Source of the DNA: CAVUNY01 sp963843535
GTDB lineage: Bacteria; Chloroflexota; Anaerolineae; Anaerolineales; Anaerolineaceae
Assembly (NCBI GenBank): GCA_963843535.1
Contig: CAWJKU010000004.1
Span: 1,302,001-1,366,000, forward strand
Reading direction: 5' to 3'
DNA: 64,000 bases
Shown: positions 35,645 through 44,431 of the stretch, in pieces
How the letters are laid out: every line of letters begins with the position of its first letter
How positions within the stretch are numbered: the first letter of the stretch is position 1
Notes under the pieces: model-generated
Databases searched by the model: none
The model's input: only the letters and a program-made list of their open reading frames with translations
Told to the model about the DNA's origin: nothing
Translations under genes and position numbers: made by a program

Positions 35645-35844
35645 ATGAATCACCCTGAAATTAATCTTCAAGGTTTTTCTGCAACTTCACCCCTAAGCAG
35701 AGATTTGAAGGGGCTTTTCGGCACGGAACATGCCGAAAAGCCCCTTCTCAATCCTTTTCCCCCGCCCACGGGGCGGGGGATCAAGGGGGTGGGGGCTATT
35801 TTGCCGATAAGACACACATCAAGATTAATTCAGGGGTGGGTCAT
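35645..35844. mobile_element. 200-bp MITE-like palindromic element
   Basis: The ends are inverted repeats: ATGAATCACCCTGAAATTA on the left and, read as complement, ATGACCCACCCCTGAATTA on the right, both continuing into TTAATCTT. Inside lie a 14-bp perfect stem GGGGCTTTTCGGCA with its complement (about 35711-35745) and a CCCCCGCCC/GGGCGGGGG hairpin. The general design (outer inverted repeats, A/T then G/C-rich inner stems) parallels the elements at 22324 and 40342, but the end sequence differs. There is no coding capacity. It ends 12 bases from the stop of the GH13 gene. Confidence 0.6.
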
Positions 35845-35855
35845 GTTTTGTTCTA

Positions 35856-38800
35856 TTACGGTTTCTGCGTCAATCCTAACAGCTTATTGACCTGGTAATC
35901 TGAGGATTTTTCGGCTTTGATCAGCTTCTGAACAATTTCGTATGCGCCCAGAATGCGTTCGATGGTCGCGGCAGCTGTCGCCTGAGGTTCCTTGACCCTT
36001 TCAAAAACGACTAATGCCATCATCCACCACACGAATTCTTCAAAAGCTTCTTTGTTGAACCAGAGGATATCCTGGTGACGGTTGATATTAAGGAAATTGC
36101 GGATTTCGGCAGAAGACAGCCAGGTTTCCAGAATGGAGACCAGGGATGAGCTGCCCAGACGGGTATACCAGTGGTGTTCCTGGATGAGCAGGCGAACGAT
36201 CGCTAAATACCTCGATACGTTGATTTCCTCGGTTCCAAACGAACGGAACGCATCCGTCATTACTTTATTCAACTGCCATTCATCCATCCAGCTGATTACT
36301 CGTAAATTCTCATCCGGTGAAGGGCTCAACAGTTCGAGGTTTGAAAGGAACGCCCAAACATACCAGACTGACCAGCGGTTAGGATTTTTTTCCAGGCCTT
36401 TGAGAATAAAACCAATAGCCTTGGGATAAATTTGAGATCCAGGGAAGGGTATTTGGTCCTCGATCACCGGTAGAGATAAGATATCTTTCACCGTTTTCTG
36501 CATCTCAGTCGAAAACTCCGGCTGATATTTCACAGAGGGTTCCAGGTAAGCAATTCCCTCCACCAGGTTCTTATATTTTTGGCCCGCCTCAGTGAGAACG
36601 TCGTTCGAAACATTGGGCTGCTTGGGGCCGCACATCTGAGTCATAAGGTACTGCCAGTAGCCTGCATTGGCAATCTGGCGGAACGGCTCGAGCACAGGCT
36701 GAACGACCAGTTCGCGCATTGCCTCATGGATATCGGGCACTCCCCGTCCGGCGAGATAACTGTTTAATTGGCGGTATGACTGCCACTGATCGTCCTCCAC
36801 CTGGCGAAAATCGAGGAATACGTGGTTCTCATATGCGCGGAGTTCGAGGTAAATGCCGTCCTGAAGGATCTCATTTGCCGGGCGGATAAATTCTAACCGG
36901 GTGGTGTGGTCGCGGAAAATGACAAACGAATTTGAGCCAGGTTTAATCCCCAATCCGTCGCCCAGGGTACGCTGCACAATCTGGCGTTGGTCGCTGTCTG
37001 ATGATTTTACCGAAAACCCAACCGAAGTGCGTATCCAGCCGCGGGCGTCCGCGAACTTATTATGGTAAACAACCAGGGTGCGCTCGCTGCCCAGCCCGTT
37101 TGTATATGCATATACATCTTCGTTCACATATCCATCTGGCGAGAAGAAATCAAACAATAAAAAGTGCTCAACCCCGGCGAAAAGCGCCCGGCGGTGAAGC
37201 AGGGGGAAGATCTCGCGCTGGTGGCGCTCGACCAGGTTCTGATCGATCTGTTCTTCCCAATACGCTTTGCGGAATTCCATGCCGTATTTTTCGGTGAAAC
37301 CTTCAATCTGGCCGTGGCCAAACATCGGCAGGCCCGGCAGGGTGGCCATCAAAGTACAGATGCCGAAATATTTATCGCCCTTGCCAAACTGGTCGACCGC
37401 GGTGCGCTCATCGGGATTATTCATGAAATTGACATAACGCTTGAGAATTTCGGGATCAAATTCCAGCGTATTCTTCATCACGGTGCGGTACTTGGCGTTT
37501 TCCTCGTTGCGCAGCAGGTTCATAAATGCGCTGTTGTAAACGCGGTGCATGCCCAGCGTGCGTACAAAATAGCCCTCCATCAGCCAGAAGGCTTCCGCCA
37601 GAAGCAGCGTATCCGGAGCTTCTACTGCGGCACGGTCGACGACTTCACGCCAGAATTCAACTGGCATCGCCGCATCAAATTGTTCTTTGGTCATGCCGTG
37701 TTCTGCCCGCGAAGGGATAGCGCCGCCCGTACCGGGTTCAGGATACCACAGCCGTTGAAAATGGCGTTTTGCCAGGGTCATGGCAGCATCGAAGCGGATA
37801 ATTGGGAAGCGGCGCGCCACGCTGAGGATGGTTTGGATGAGTGCCTCTCGCACTTCCGGGTTCAGGTAATTGAGCTGGGCGGTATCGTTCCACGGCATGG
37901 TGGTGCCGTCATTCCCGTGATAGATATAGCGAGTATCCCCGCTAGAATGGTCGTAACGCTTAAAGATCACCGCGGCATCGCTGCGGTCGAAATAGTGGTC
38001 CTCGATATTAATCGATATTCGTCCATCCGGGGATAAATCAGGTCCATTATAGCTGTAGGCAGGATAAGGGCTGTAATCTAAAGATAAAAACCAATCGGGA
38101 TGGTCAACCACCCATTGAGAGTCAATCCCCATGTGATTTGGCACCATATCGCTCGCCAGGCGTATACCGCGCTGCCAGGCGCGGTCGCGCAGATGCTGGT
38201 AAGCCTGTTCACCGCCTAGATCATTCGCGATCCAATACCCGGCCAGAGAATAGGCCGAGGCAATCGCTTCTGGATTTCCGCAGTACTGCTTGATTTTCGC
38301 GGACGCAGTGCTGCGTTCCCACAACCCGATCAGCCACAAGCCGGTATAACCCCAGCGCGCCAGATTATCCAGTTCCTCATCCGGTATCTGGTCCAATCTC
38401 GTGATCGATCGCTGGTATTTCTTGGAAAGCTGGTCAAGCCAAACAAAGGAATTTTTAGCCATCAACACCAGGCGCGGCATCCATTCACGATCCTGGGAAA
38501 ATTTTTCGGGCTCATTTTCTGCCAGCAGCGACCGGTCATATACCGGGATGGGGACCGGGCCTGGGCCAAAAAAGCCCATTTTTTCTTCTTCTTTAACCAG
38601 GTCCAGGCTGGCTAACAGGCGGTATAAAAAGCGCCCCAGCAGATCGGCCCATCGCGTTCGAATATACTCAAGCTGACCGGTCAGGGAATGCGGCACAGCG
38701 ATCGCCGGCGCGCGCAGCATATCGACCAGGTTCTGTTGTTCCGGTCCAAAAGTGGGCTGCTTTTCGAAGAAAGATTTCAGCTCAAAAACCACTCGTTTAT

Positions 38801-39329
38801 ATGCCGTCTCATTATTGAGGTGTTCGTCGTCAAACAGCTCCTGATAAGGTTCACAGGCCGGGTTCAGATTCGCCACCCACAGCATCATCAGCTCTTCCAA
38901 TACTAATGCCTGGTTGGGTACCCCATCGGTAGAACCGGCAAGATATTCGCTGGTTGTTTGCTGCTTGAGGAATACGGCCAGGGGCGGAAAATCATAGGTA
39001 AATTCAAGCAGTGTTCTTTCCAGTTCTTTATCGCCGACCCGTTCTTGCAGCCATTGCAAAGCATCGATCATTACCCGCGGATTTTTCTCCTGCCGGTACA
39101 AATAGACAACCTGGTGCAAGATCTCGTCGATCAGGCCTAATGCGTTTATTTGTCCGGCGCGAACAGCCTGTTCTGGGAAGTTGACCAGATCTCTTGTCTG
39201 GTTCATCTTCTGAGCAAAGAGGCGGGCAGCGTGGAAGTTTGCAAAGATTACATTGCCCTGAAGGTTGAACAATGTCTGATCGAATTGATAACGGACGCGT
39301 GCCTGGCGAGAAATATGGAATTCGAACAT
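35856..39329 (-). CDS. Large GH13 alpha-amylase-family protein
   Basis: 1157 residues. A helical N-terminal region of about 300 residues precedes a GH13 barrel: DMVPNHMG at 394-401, the nucleophile Asp514 in RFDAA, the acid/base Glu579 in LLLAEAFW, and MNNPDERT at 636-643 in place of the usual HD transition-state motif. Next come a beta-rich region and a helical C terminus. This is much longer than standard amylases, but clearly the same fold. It has no signal peptide, so it should act on intracellular alpha-glucan or maltooligosaccharides. The start lies two bases after the stop of the AlkZ-like gene, showing coupling. Confidence 0.85.
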   Translation of the reverse strand: MFEFHISRQARVRYQFDQTLFNLQGNVIFANFHAARLFAQKMNQTRDLVNFPEQAVRAGQINALGLIDEILHQVVYLYRQEKNPRVMIDALQWLQERVGDKELERTLLEFTYDFPPLAVFLKQQTTSEYLAGSTDGVPNQALVLEELMMLWVANLNPACEPYQELFDDEHLNNETAYKRVVFELKSFFEKQPTFGPEQQNLVDMLRAPAIAVPHSLTGQLEYIRTRWADLLGRFLYRLLASLDLVKEEEKMGFFGPGPVPIPVYDRSLLAENEPEKFSQDREWMPRLVLMAKNSFVWLDQLSKKYQRSITRLDQIPDEELDNLARWGYTGLWLIGLWERSTASAKIKQYCGNPEAIASAYSLAGYWIANDLGGEQAYQHLRDRAWQRGIRLASDMVPNHMGIDSQWVVDHPDWFLSLDYSPYPAYSYNGPDLSPDGRISINIEDHYFDRSDAAVIFKRYDHSSGDTRYIYHGNDGTTMPWNDTAQLNYLNPEVREALIQTILSVARRFPIIRFDAAMTLAKRHFQRLWYPEPGTGGAIPSRAEHGMTKEQFDAAMPVEFWREVVDRAAVEAPDTLLLAEAFWLMEGYFVRTLGMHRVYNSAFMNLLRNEENAKYRTVMKNTLEFDPEILKRYVNFMNNPDERTAVDQFGKGDKYFGICTLMATLPGLPMFGHGQIEGFTEKYGMEFRKAYWEEQIDQNLVERHQREIFPLLHRRALFAGVEHFLLFDFFSPDGYVNEDVYAYTNGLGSERTLVVYHNKFADARGWIRTSVGFSVKSSDSDQRQIVQRTLGDGLGIKPGSNSFVIFRDHTTRLEFIRPANEILQDGIYLELRAYENHVFLDFRQVEDDQWQSYRQLNSYLAGRGVPDIHEAMRELVVQPVLEPFRQIANAGYWQYLMTQMCGPKQPNVSNDVLTEAGQKYKNLVEGIAYLEPSVKYQPEFSTEMQKTVKDILSLPVIEDQIPFPGSQIYPKAIGFILKGLEKNPNRWSVWYVWAFLSNLELLSPSPDENLRVISWMDEWQLNKVMTDAFRSFGTEEINVSRYLAIVRLLIQEHHWYTRLGSSSLVSILETWLSSAEIRNFLNINRHQDILWFNKEAFEEFVWWMMALVVFERVKEPQATAAATIERILGAYEIVQKLIKAEKSSDYQVNKLLGLTQKP

Positions 39330-39331
39330 AA

Positions 39332-40207
39332 TTACTCCTTTTCGGTTGAGGGTTCAGTCAGGTCAACCAGGCCAATCCAGTTATGATCCTGGCCCGGAAA
39401 CGACGCGCCGACGAATTGGCCGGAAGATAGCAGGCGTTTGATGCACTTTTCCATCTCTTCATTTTTCCAGTGAAATAATCGAGAAATAAAGTTAATAGGT
39501 GTTGCCCCGAGAGATTCGATCGTCTTTTGCGCCAGGTACAGGCGCGCATCCGATTCGAAAATTTTTGAAGCCTGCTCGATTAAATTGGGAAAATGCCTGT
39601 GACTGAGATCATAAATAAATGCATATCGCCAGGCCCCCACCGGGCTGATTCCGACCGGTAGAACCTTAAAATCCATTTGTAGATCATTCAGCGCTTTATT
39701 AAACCGCGTGTCGCTTTCCCGGTTCGACAACCGGGCTGCTTTACGCAAGGCGATCGTGTCCAGTGGACCTTCTTGCAGCAAAGTTTCGTACACCGATTTG
39801 GCTTCGGCGGTCAGCGTGCCCTGCAGATATTGTTCAAGGTAATCATTTTCGGGATCGCCGTAATTATTCGTCAATGCGTAAAAAAAGGGCAGTGCCTCCA
39901 AAGAAATCATCGCGTTTCTTTGGCGTAAGACCCGCCCATAATACCAGCGCCGTGCCCCTAGCAGGCCGTCCTTCCATGACCAGGTGACATGACCCGGGTC
40001 ATCATGTTCATCCGGCACGGGACGGTCTCCGGCTGCTGCCATCCAGAGATTGGGGAAGTCAATCCCTTTTAAGGGCCAAAAAAATACAAATCCCCGCTGG
40101 TTGACAAAATCGACCGCTTCGTCTGCAGACGCCAACCGCAAGCCCGCGCCAGTGCGAAACGTAAGCGACCGGTAGGTTTTCAGTCTGGCCTCGGAGAACT
40201 CAACCAT
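39332..40207 (-). CDS. AlkZ/YcaQ-like winged-helix protein
   Basis: 291 residues. The sequence pattern (LTFRTGAGLRLASADEAVDFV, HDDPGHVTWSWKDGLLG, FFYALTNNYGD, LSNRESDTRFNKALNDLQ) resembles the AlkZ-related branch of the YcaQ family. In that family, tandem winged helices bind DNA and some members unhook crosslinked bases. I cannot see the QxQ/QxD catalytic motif of true AlkZ. It is cotranscribed with the large GH13 gene, an odd pairing, so its role may not be DNA repair. Confidence 0.55.
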   Translation of the reverse strand: MVEFSEARLKTYRSLTFRTGAGLRLASADEAVDFVNQRGFVFFWPLKGIDFPNLWMAAAGDRPVPDEHDDPGHVTWSWKDGLLGARRWYYGRVLRQRNAMISLEALPFFYALTNNYGDPENDYLEQYLQGTLTAEAKSVYETLLQEGPLDTIALRKAARLSNRESDTRFNKALNDLQMDFKVLPVGISPVGAWRYAFIYDLSHRHFPNLIEQASKIFESDARLYLAQKTIESLGATPINFISRLFHWKNEEMEKCIKRLLSSGQFVGASFPGQDHNWIGLVDLTEPSTEKE

Positions 40208-40341
40208 ACCTGAATCCTAACATATATTTATGAAAGATGCTTGCTTCGCGGTCACATAACCAATTTGATCTCATGTCCAGAATACACTTTATAATAAGAA
40301 CCTAAAATAATGTCAGCTCGGGTTACAAAACATAGAAATCT
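40208..40341. other. Intergenic segment upstream of the MITE-like element
   Basis: This is A/T-rich spacer between the divergent AlkZ-like and cyanophycinase genes. I see no gene or clear promoter. The last eight bases (AGAAATCT, 40334-40341) are the left half of the putative target duplication. Confidence 0.5.
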
Positions 40342-40564
40342 GGAGGGGCTGTCCGAAAAGAATGATTTGTCTAAGAACCCATCTCCCCAACCCCCTTCCC
40401 GATGGCGGGAAGGGGGAGAAATTCAGAGGTTTGGGGAGTTTTGGCCGCATTTTGCGGCCAAAACTCCCCATTTCCTCATCCTCCCGCCCCCACGCGCTTC
40501 GCGCCCCCGAAGGGGGGTGAGGGGGCGGGTCGGGGTGGGGGTGGACTTTTAAGACAGCCTCTCC
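40342..40564. mobile_element. 223-bp MITE-like element with terminal inverted repeats
   Basis: The left end GGAGGGGCTGTCCGAAAAG (40342-40360) and the complement of the right end (40546-40564) match at 16 of 19 positions. The flanks AGAAATCT (40334-40341) and AGAAACCT (40565-40572) match at 7 of 8, lie exactly outside the ends and so look like a target-site duplication. Inside are three nested stems, including a perfect 17-bp GGGGAGTTTTGGCCGCA stem. There is no transposase, so movement would need an enzyme encoded elsewhere. A diverged copy lies at 22324-22569. Confidence 0.8.
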
Positions 40565-40579
40565 AGAAACCTTTATACT
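40551..40579 (+). promoter_or_regulatory. Possible promoter spanning the right end of the MITE-like element
   Basis: AAGACA (40551-40556, inside the terminal repeat) is followed after 17 bases by TATACT (40574-40579) just outside the element, 35 bases before the cyanophycinase start. The -35 match is only four of six bases. Confidence 0.35.
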
Positions 40580-40614
40580 CACGATAAAATAATCATCGCA
40601 GGTCAGGGAATAAT

Positions 40615-41409
40615 ATGGCAGTACTCATGGCAATTGGTGGCAATATGCGCCTGGATGGCGAAATCGCGAAGGAATTCTTCAGGCTGTGCGGGGGTGCGGA
40701 TGCCCATTTGGTTGTGATCCCCGCCGCAACTTCAAGGCTGAATGGGGGAACCGAGTTTATCCAGGCATGGCAGGAGTTGGGGATAAATGACCCTCCTACG
40801 ATTCTACCTGTACATGAGCGTCTTCAATCCTTTGAAGACGAAAATATCCAGGCCGTTAAACGGGCTTCGGGCATTTTCTTTACCGGCGGCAACCAGCTGA
40901 GGTTGACAACTGTCCTGGCCGGGACACCTCTCCTGAAAGCGATTCTCGAGGTGTTTCAGCAGGGCACGGTTGTCGCTGGAACATCGGCGGGAGCGGCTGT
41001 GATGGGCCGGATGATGATCTCGGGAGGTAAGACATCCACCGGGGCTCGTTTTGGCACCGCTCAGTTCGCCGAAGGACTGGGATTTTATGAGAGTATTCTG
41101 TTTGACCAGCATTTTTACCAGCGCAACCGCATCGGCAGGTTAATCTATGCGGTGACTCTGCATCCCCATTTATTGGGCGTTGGTCTGGATGAGAATACGG
41201 CGGTAATCCTGGTCAACGACCGCATGACGGTCATTGGAAAAAGGGCGGTCACGATCATTGACGGACAGGATATTCTGGAAACAAATATCGACCAGGTCAG
41301 CAGTGGGGCATGGTTTGGGGTAAGCCAATTGCGGCTGCACCAATTAACCGACGGCTGCCAGTTCGATATCCGCACCCGAACCGCCATGATCCAAAGGCAG
41401 CCTCTGTAA
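40615..41409 (+). CDS. cphB: Cyanophycinase (peptidase family S51)
   Basis: 264 residues. Cyanophycinase cleaves the storage polymer cyanophycin to beta-Asp-Arg dipeptides. The fold is class-I glutaminase-like. The nucleophile Ser124 lies in GTSAGAAVMG, and FFTGGNQLRL and the catalytic-site segment GLGFYESILFDQHF are typical of CphB. AGGGA precedes the ATG. No cyanophycin synthetase or isoaspartyl dipeptidase is in the window. A general S51 dipeptidase role is possible, but the FDQHF motif favours CphB. Confidence 0.9.
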   Translation: MAVLMAIGGNMRLDGEIAKEFFRLCGGADAHLVVIPAATSRLNGGTEFIQAWQELGINDPPTILPVHERLQSFEDENIQAVKRASGIFFTGGNQLRLTTVLAGTPLLKAILEVFQQGTVVAGTSAGAAVMGRMMISGGKTSTGARFGTAQFAEGLGFYESILFDQHFYQRNRIGRLIYAVTLHPHLLGVGLDENTAVILVNDRMTVIGKRAVTIIDGQDILETNIDQVSSGAWFGVSQLRLHQLTDGCQFDIRTRTAMIQRQPL

Positions 41410-41426
41410 CCTGATTAGAATCAGGC

Positions 41427-42584
41427 CTATTCCCGCTTGAGAATATGCGTGTAGATATTGGATCCGCTGCCACCTATGTTCTGGGCCATGCCGATGCGCG
41501 CGTTTTCCACCTGGCTGCCCTCTGCTTCACCGCGCAGCTGCTGGACGACTTCCACGATCTGGTAGATGCCGGTTGCCCCAACCGGGTGCCCGCGCGCTTT
41601 CAAACCGCCCCGGGTGGAGATTGGAATGCGCCCGGTGGGCAGGATCTCCCCGTCATTCGCCAGGCGGGGCGCTTGCCCGCGCTCGGAAAAACCGGTGGAT
41701 TCTAATGACAGCGCCGCCATGATGCTGAAGGCATCGTGCGCCTCAAAAAGGTCGATCTCCCGCGGGGTGACGTTCGCCTGGGCATAGGCTTTTTTGGCCG
41801 AATTTGCAGAAGCCGAGAGCCATAAAGGATCGCGTCGGTTGTCAATCGCGATGGTATCCGTGGCTCCACTGGAACCGATAACTTTTATTATTTTCGATTT
41901 CCCGTGAGAACGCAGATACTCTACCGGCACAAGCACTGCAGCGGCTGAACCGTCGCCCACCGGGGAAGCATCCATTAGATTTATCGGATCGGCGATGATT
42001 CCCGCCCGGTTGTATACGGCGCTCGTAATCGGATCCCTGAAACGGGCAAACGGGTTATGGGCCCCGTTAGCATGGGCATTGATTGAGAATGCGCCAAAAT
42101 CGGCCTTTGCCCATTTGTACTCGTACAGGTAGCGCTGCATGATCAAGGCGTTAAGGGCGACGAAAGAAAGCCCCTGGTCGACTTCCCAATCCGCATCCGC
42201 AGCGGTTGCCAGTTGGCTGGTGATCTCATCTCCGGGGGAATCCGTCATCTTTTCCACGCCCACGGCGATGGCGCTGTCTATCGCACCTGAGGCGACAGCC
42301 ATCAAGGCTGAACGAAACGCTGCGGCTCCAGAGCCGCAGGCGGCTTCGATGTGCATGGCGCTCATGTAATGCATTCCAACCCAATCCGCGATTGAAGCTC
42401 CCAGATGTTGCTGGTGGTTGGCTGGACCTGACATCATGTTGCCAACATACAGCGCTTCTACTCCGGCCATCTCTGCATCGTGGAGAGCAGCCAACACAGC
42501 TTCGCCGGCCAGTTCCTTGAGTGATTTATCCCAATGTTCGTCTACTCTGATTTGACCGATTCCCAAGACCGCAACTTCGCGCAT
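41427..42584 (-). CDS. Thiolase-family acetyl-CoA acyltransferase
   Basis: 385 residues from ATG 42584, which has AAGGA upstream; the open frame continues 22 codons further but without conserved residues. The acylated Cys83 lies in EAACGSGAAAF, the histidine motif GLKARGHPVGATG is near 340, and the C-terminal Cys motif of degradative thiolases is replaced by MAQNIGGSGSNIY. This matches the SCP-x/archaeal thiolase branch. It could make acetoacetyl-CoA or cleave 3-ketoacyl-CoA. No partner DUF35 or HMG-CoA synthase gene is adjacent. Confidence 0.87.
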   Translation of the reverse strand: MREVAVLGIGQIRVDEHWDKSLKELAGEAVLAALHDAEMAGVEALYVGNMMSGPANHQQHLGASIADWVGMHYMSAMHIEAACGSGAAAFRSALMAVASGAIDSAIAVGVEKMTDSPGDEITSQLATAADADWEVDQGLSFVALNALIMQRYLYEYKWAKADFGAFSINAHANGAHNPFARFRDPITSAVYNRAGIIADPINLMDASPVGDGSAAAVLVPVEYLRSHGKSKIIKVIGSSGATDTIAIDNRRDPLWLSASANSAKKAYAQANVTPREIDLFEAHDAFSIMAALSLESTGFSERGQAPRLANDGEILPTGRIPISTRGGLKARGHPVGATGIYQIVEVVQQLRGEAEGSQVENARIGMAQNIGGSGSNIYTHILKRE

Positions 42585-42662
42585 ATTCGTTCCTTTCTTT
42601 GTCTGGCTTCCTTTGGAATTATACGCATGCAGTCTATCAGATGCTATCAAATATGAAGCATG

Positions 42663-42668
42663 TATAAT
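42663..42668 (+). promoter_or_regulatory. TATAAT -10 box six bases before the CapA-like gene
   Basis: A perfect TATAAT is separated by only six bases from the ATG at 42675, which would place the transcription start at the start codon itself (a leaderless mRNA). No good -35 is visible. Confidence 0.4.
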
Positions 42669-42674
42669 AAATGT

Positions 42675-44426
42675 ATGCGGAATTTGGCATCCACTATTCT
42701 AGGGATTGGGATTTTGATCGCAACATGTGGATGTATCCGTCCCTGGCCTGCACCCGCCGTTGCGGTAGCCGTTCCTACAATTACACCAATCATCCTCCCC
42801 ACTGAAAATACCTCGCCCTCAATCAATCCGACATGCACTCCTGAACCAACACCTGAACCAACACCTGAACCGACCCAGACCTCTGTCCCGATGCTGAAAG
42901 TATGGATTGACCCGGGGTTGGCCTCCAGGTTTCCGCAAGAGCTGGAATTCAATCATCAGGAGTTGGTAGACAATGTTAACGCCGCCAATCTCCGTTTTGA
43001 GATTGGCGGGAATGGCAAACCGCTTGCGCCAATCGGGCATTGGACCTATGCCCTGGCGGCTCCATTTCCAACATTGATCGATAATGTAGAGTTGAGTGAT
43101 GTCACATCCACCTGGCAGGGTACACCCAGTACAGCCATGAACGCGATTAATTTGTTGGTGGATAAATCCACTCGCCAGGTGCTGGAGCGCGCCTGGGGTA
43201 ATCCGTCTGCCAGGGTAAAGACGGTAAACGCCGGCGACCTGCTGGAAACTGCCTGGCAGGAAAAGACCTCCTGGGCGATCCTTCCCTTTGACACCCTTCA
43301 GCCGCGCTGGAAGGTAATTCGTATTGACGGCCAGTCTCCCCTGGATCGGAAAATGGATGATACCTACGGTCTGAGATTTCCGGTCACGATGGATGGCGAT
43401 TCCATTGCACTGGAGCAGTTTAATCAAAGGATTGGCAAAAGAACACTATCATTCTTAACCAACCGGGACCCAGAAAAACTTACCGTGCTGGTGATGACCG
43501 GCGTTTCGGCGCTGGTGCGCGGGTCGGCCTGGTTCATGGAGCAAAAAGGCTTGTTGTACCCCGGGCGAGACATCCGCAACTGGCTGCGGGAGGCGGATCT
43601 CACCCATGTCAGCAATGAGGTGTCGTTTGATCCCAAATGTGCGCCGCCTGATGGAAACGATCCAAACCTGCGCTTTTGCAGCGACCCGAAGTATATCCAG
43701 CTGTTTGAAGATGTGGGCGTGGATATCGTCGAAATGACCGGCAACCATCTCAACGATTTTGGCCGGGAATGGGTCAACTACACGATTGAAATGTATCGAG
43801 CGCGCAGCTGGTTGTATTACGGCGCCGGGCCCAATGATGAGCAGGCGCGAAAACCGGCGTTCATCATCGACCACGGCAACCGTTTGGCGTTCATCGGCTG
43901 CAACCCGGCTGGCCCGCCGGCGGATTGGGCGACCAGCGACGCAGCCGGAACGACAAACTGCGGCTATCCTGATCTGGATACTCTGGAGGCGGAAATTCGC
44001 CGCCTGGCTGGTGAAGGGTACCAGGTGATCGTCACTCTGCAATACTTTGAATCCTATGATCCAACCCCGCAGCCTGACCAATACAGCTTTTTCCGGCGCC
44101 TGTCTGACGCAGGTGCGGTGATCGTCAGCGGCAGCCAGGCACACCTGCCCCAGGCCATGGAGCTGCGCAATCAGGGATTTATCCATTACGGACTTGGTAA
44201 TTTATTTTTCGATCAGATGGATACCCCCTGGCCGGACACAAAATATGAATTTATCGACCGGCATGTGTTTTATCAAGGGCGTTACCTCGGGGTCGAGTTT
44301 CTAACCGCGACCCTGGAAGATTTTGTCAAACCTCGCCCGATGACGGCTCAAGAAAGACAGGCGGAATTAACCAAGATTTTCACCGTCAGCGGGTGGTCAC
44401 AATCCAATGGCAAGGCATGGAGGTAA
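42675..44426 (+). CDS. CapA-like (PGA_cap) lipoprotein
   Basis: 583 residues from ATG 42675; an in-frame ATG five codons upstream lies over the -10 box. A signal peptide ends near IATCGC, with Cys18 or Cys20 as the lipid site, followed by a Pro/Thr spacer with three PEPT repeats. The region of about 270-560 is the CapA/PgsA metallophosphoesterase-like domain: EMTGNHLNDFG, VSGSQAHLPQ and YGLGNLFFDQ. These proteins act in poly-gamma-glutamate or other surface polymer export, or as periplasmic phosphoesterases. The about 200 residues before the domain are not recognised. Confidence 0.85.
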   Translation: MRNLASTILGIGILIATCGCIRPWPAPAVAVAVPTITPIILPTENTSPSINPTCTPEPTPEPTPEPTQTSVPMLKVWIDPGLASRFPQELEFNHQELVDNVNAANLRFEIGGNGKPLAPIGHWTYALAAPFPTLIDNVELSDVTSTWQGTPSTAMNAINLLVDKSTRQVLERAWGNPSARVKTVNAGDLLETAWQEKTSWAILPFDTLQPRWKVIRIDGQSPLDRKMDDTYGLRFPVTMDGDSIALEQFNQRIGKRTLSFLTNRDPEKLTVLVMTGVSALVRGSAWFMEQKGLLYPGRDIRNWLREADLTHVSNEVSFDPKCAPPDGNDPNLRFCSDPKYIQLFEDVGVDIVEMTGNHLNDFGREWVNYTIEMYRARSWLYYGAGPNDEQARKPAFIIDHGNRLAFIGCNPAGPPADWATSDAAGTTNCGYPDLDTLEAEIRRLAGEGYQVIVTLQYFESYDPTPQPDQYSFFRRLSDAGAVIVSGSQAHLPQAMELRNQGFIHYGLGNLFFDQMDTPWPDTKYEFIDRHVFYQGRYLGVEFLTATLEDFVKPRPMTAQERQAELTKIFTVSGWSQSNGKAWR

Positions 44427-44431
44427 CGAAA

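Noticed and set aside
37164..38036. 290-codon plus-strand ORF inside the GH13 gene
   Set aside because: Antisense shadow of a strongly conserved coding region; no recognisable protein features.
43455..44186. 243-codon minus-strand ORF inside the CapA-like gene
   Set aside because: Opposite-strand shadow of the conserved CapA domain.
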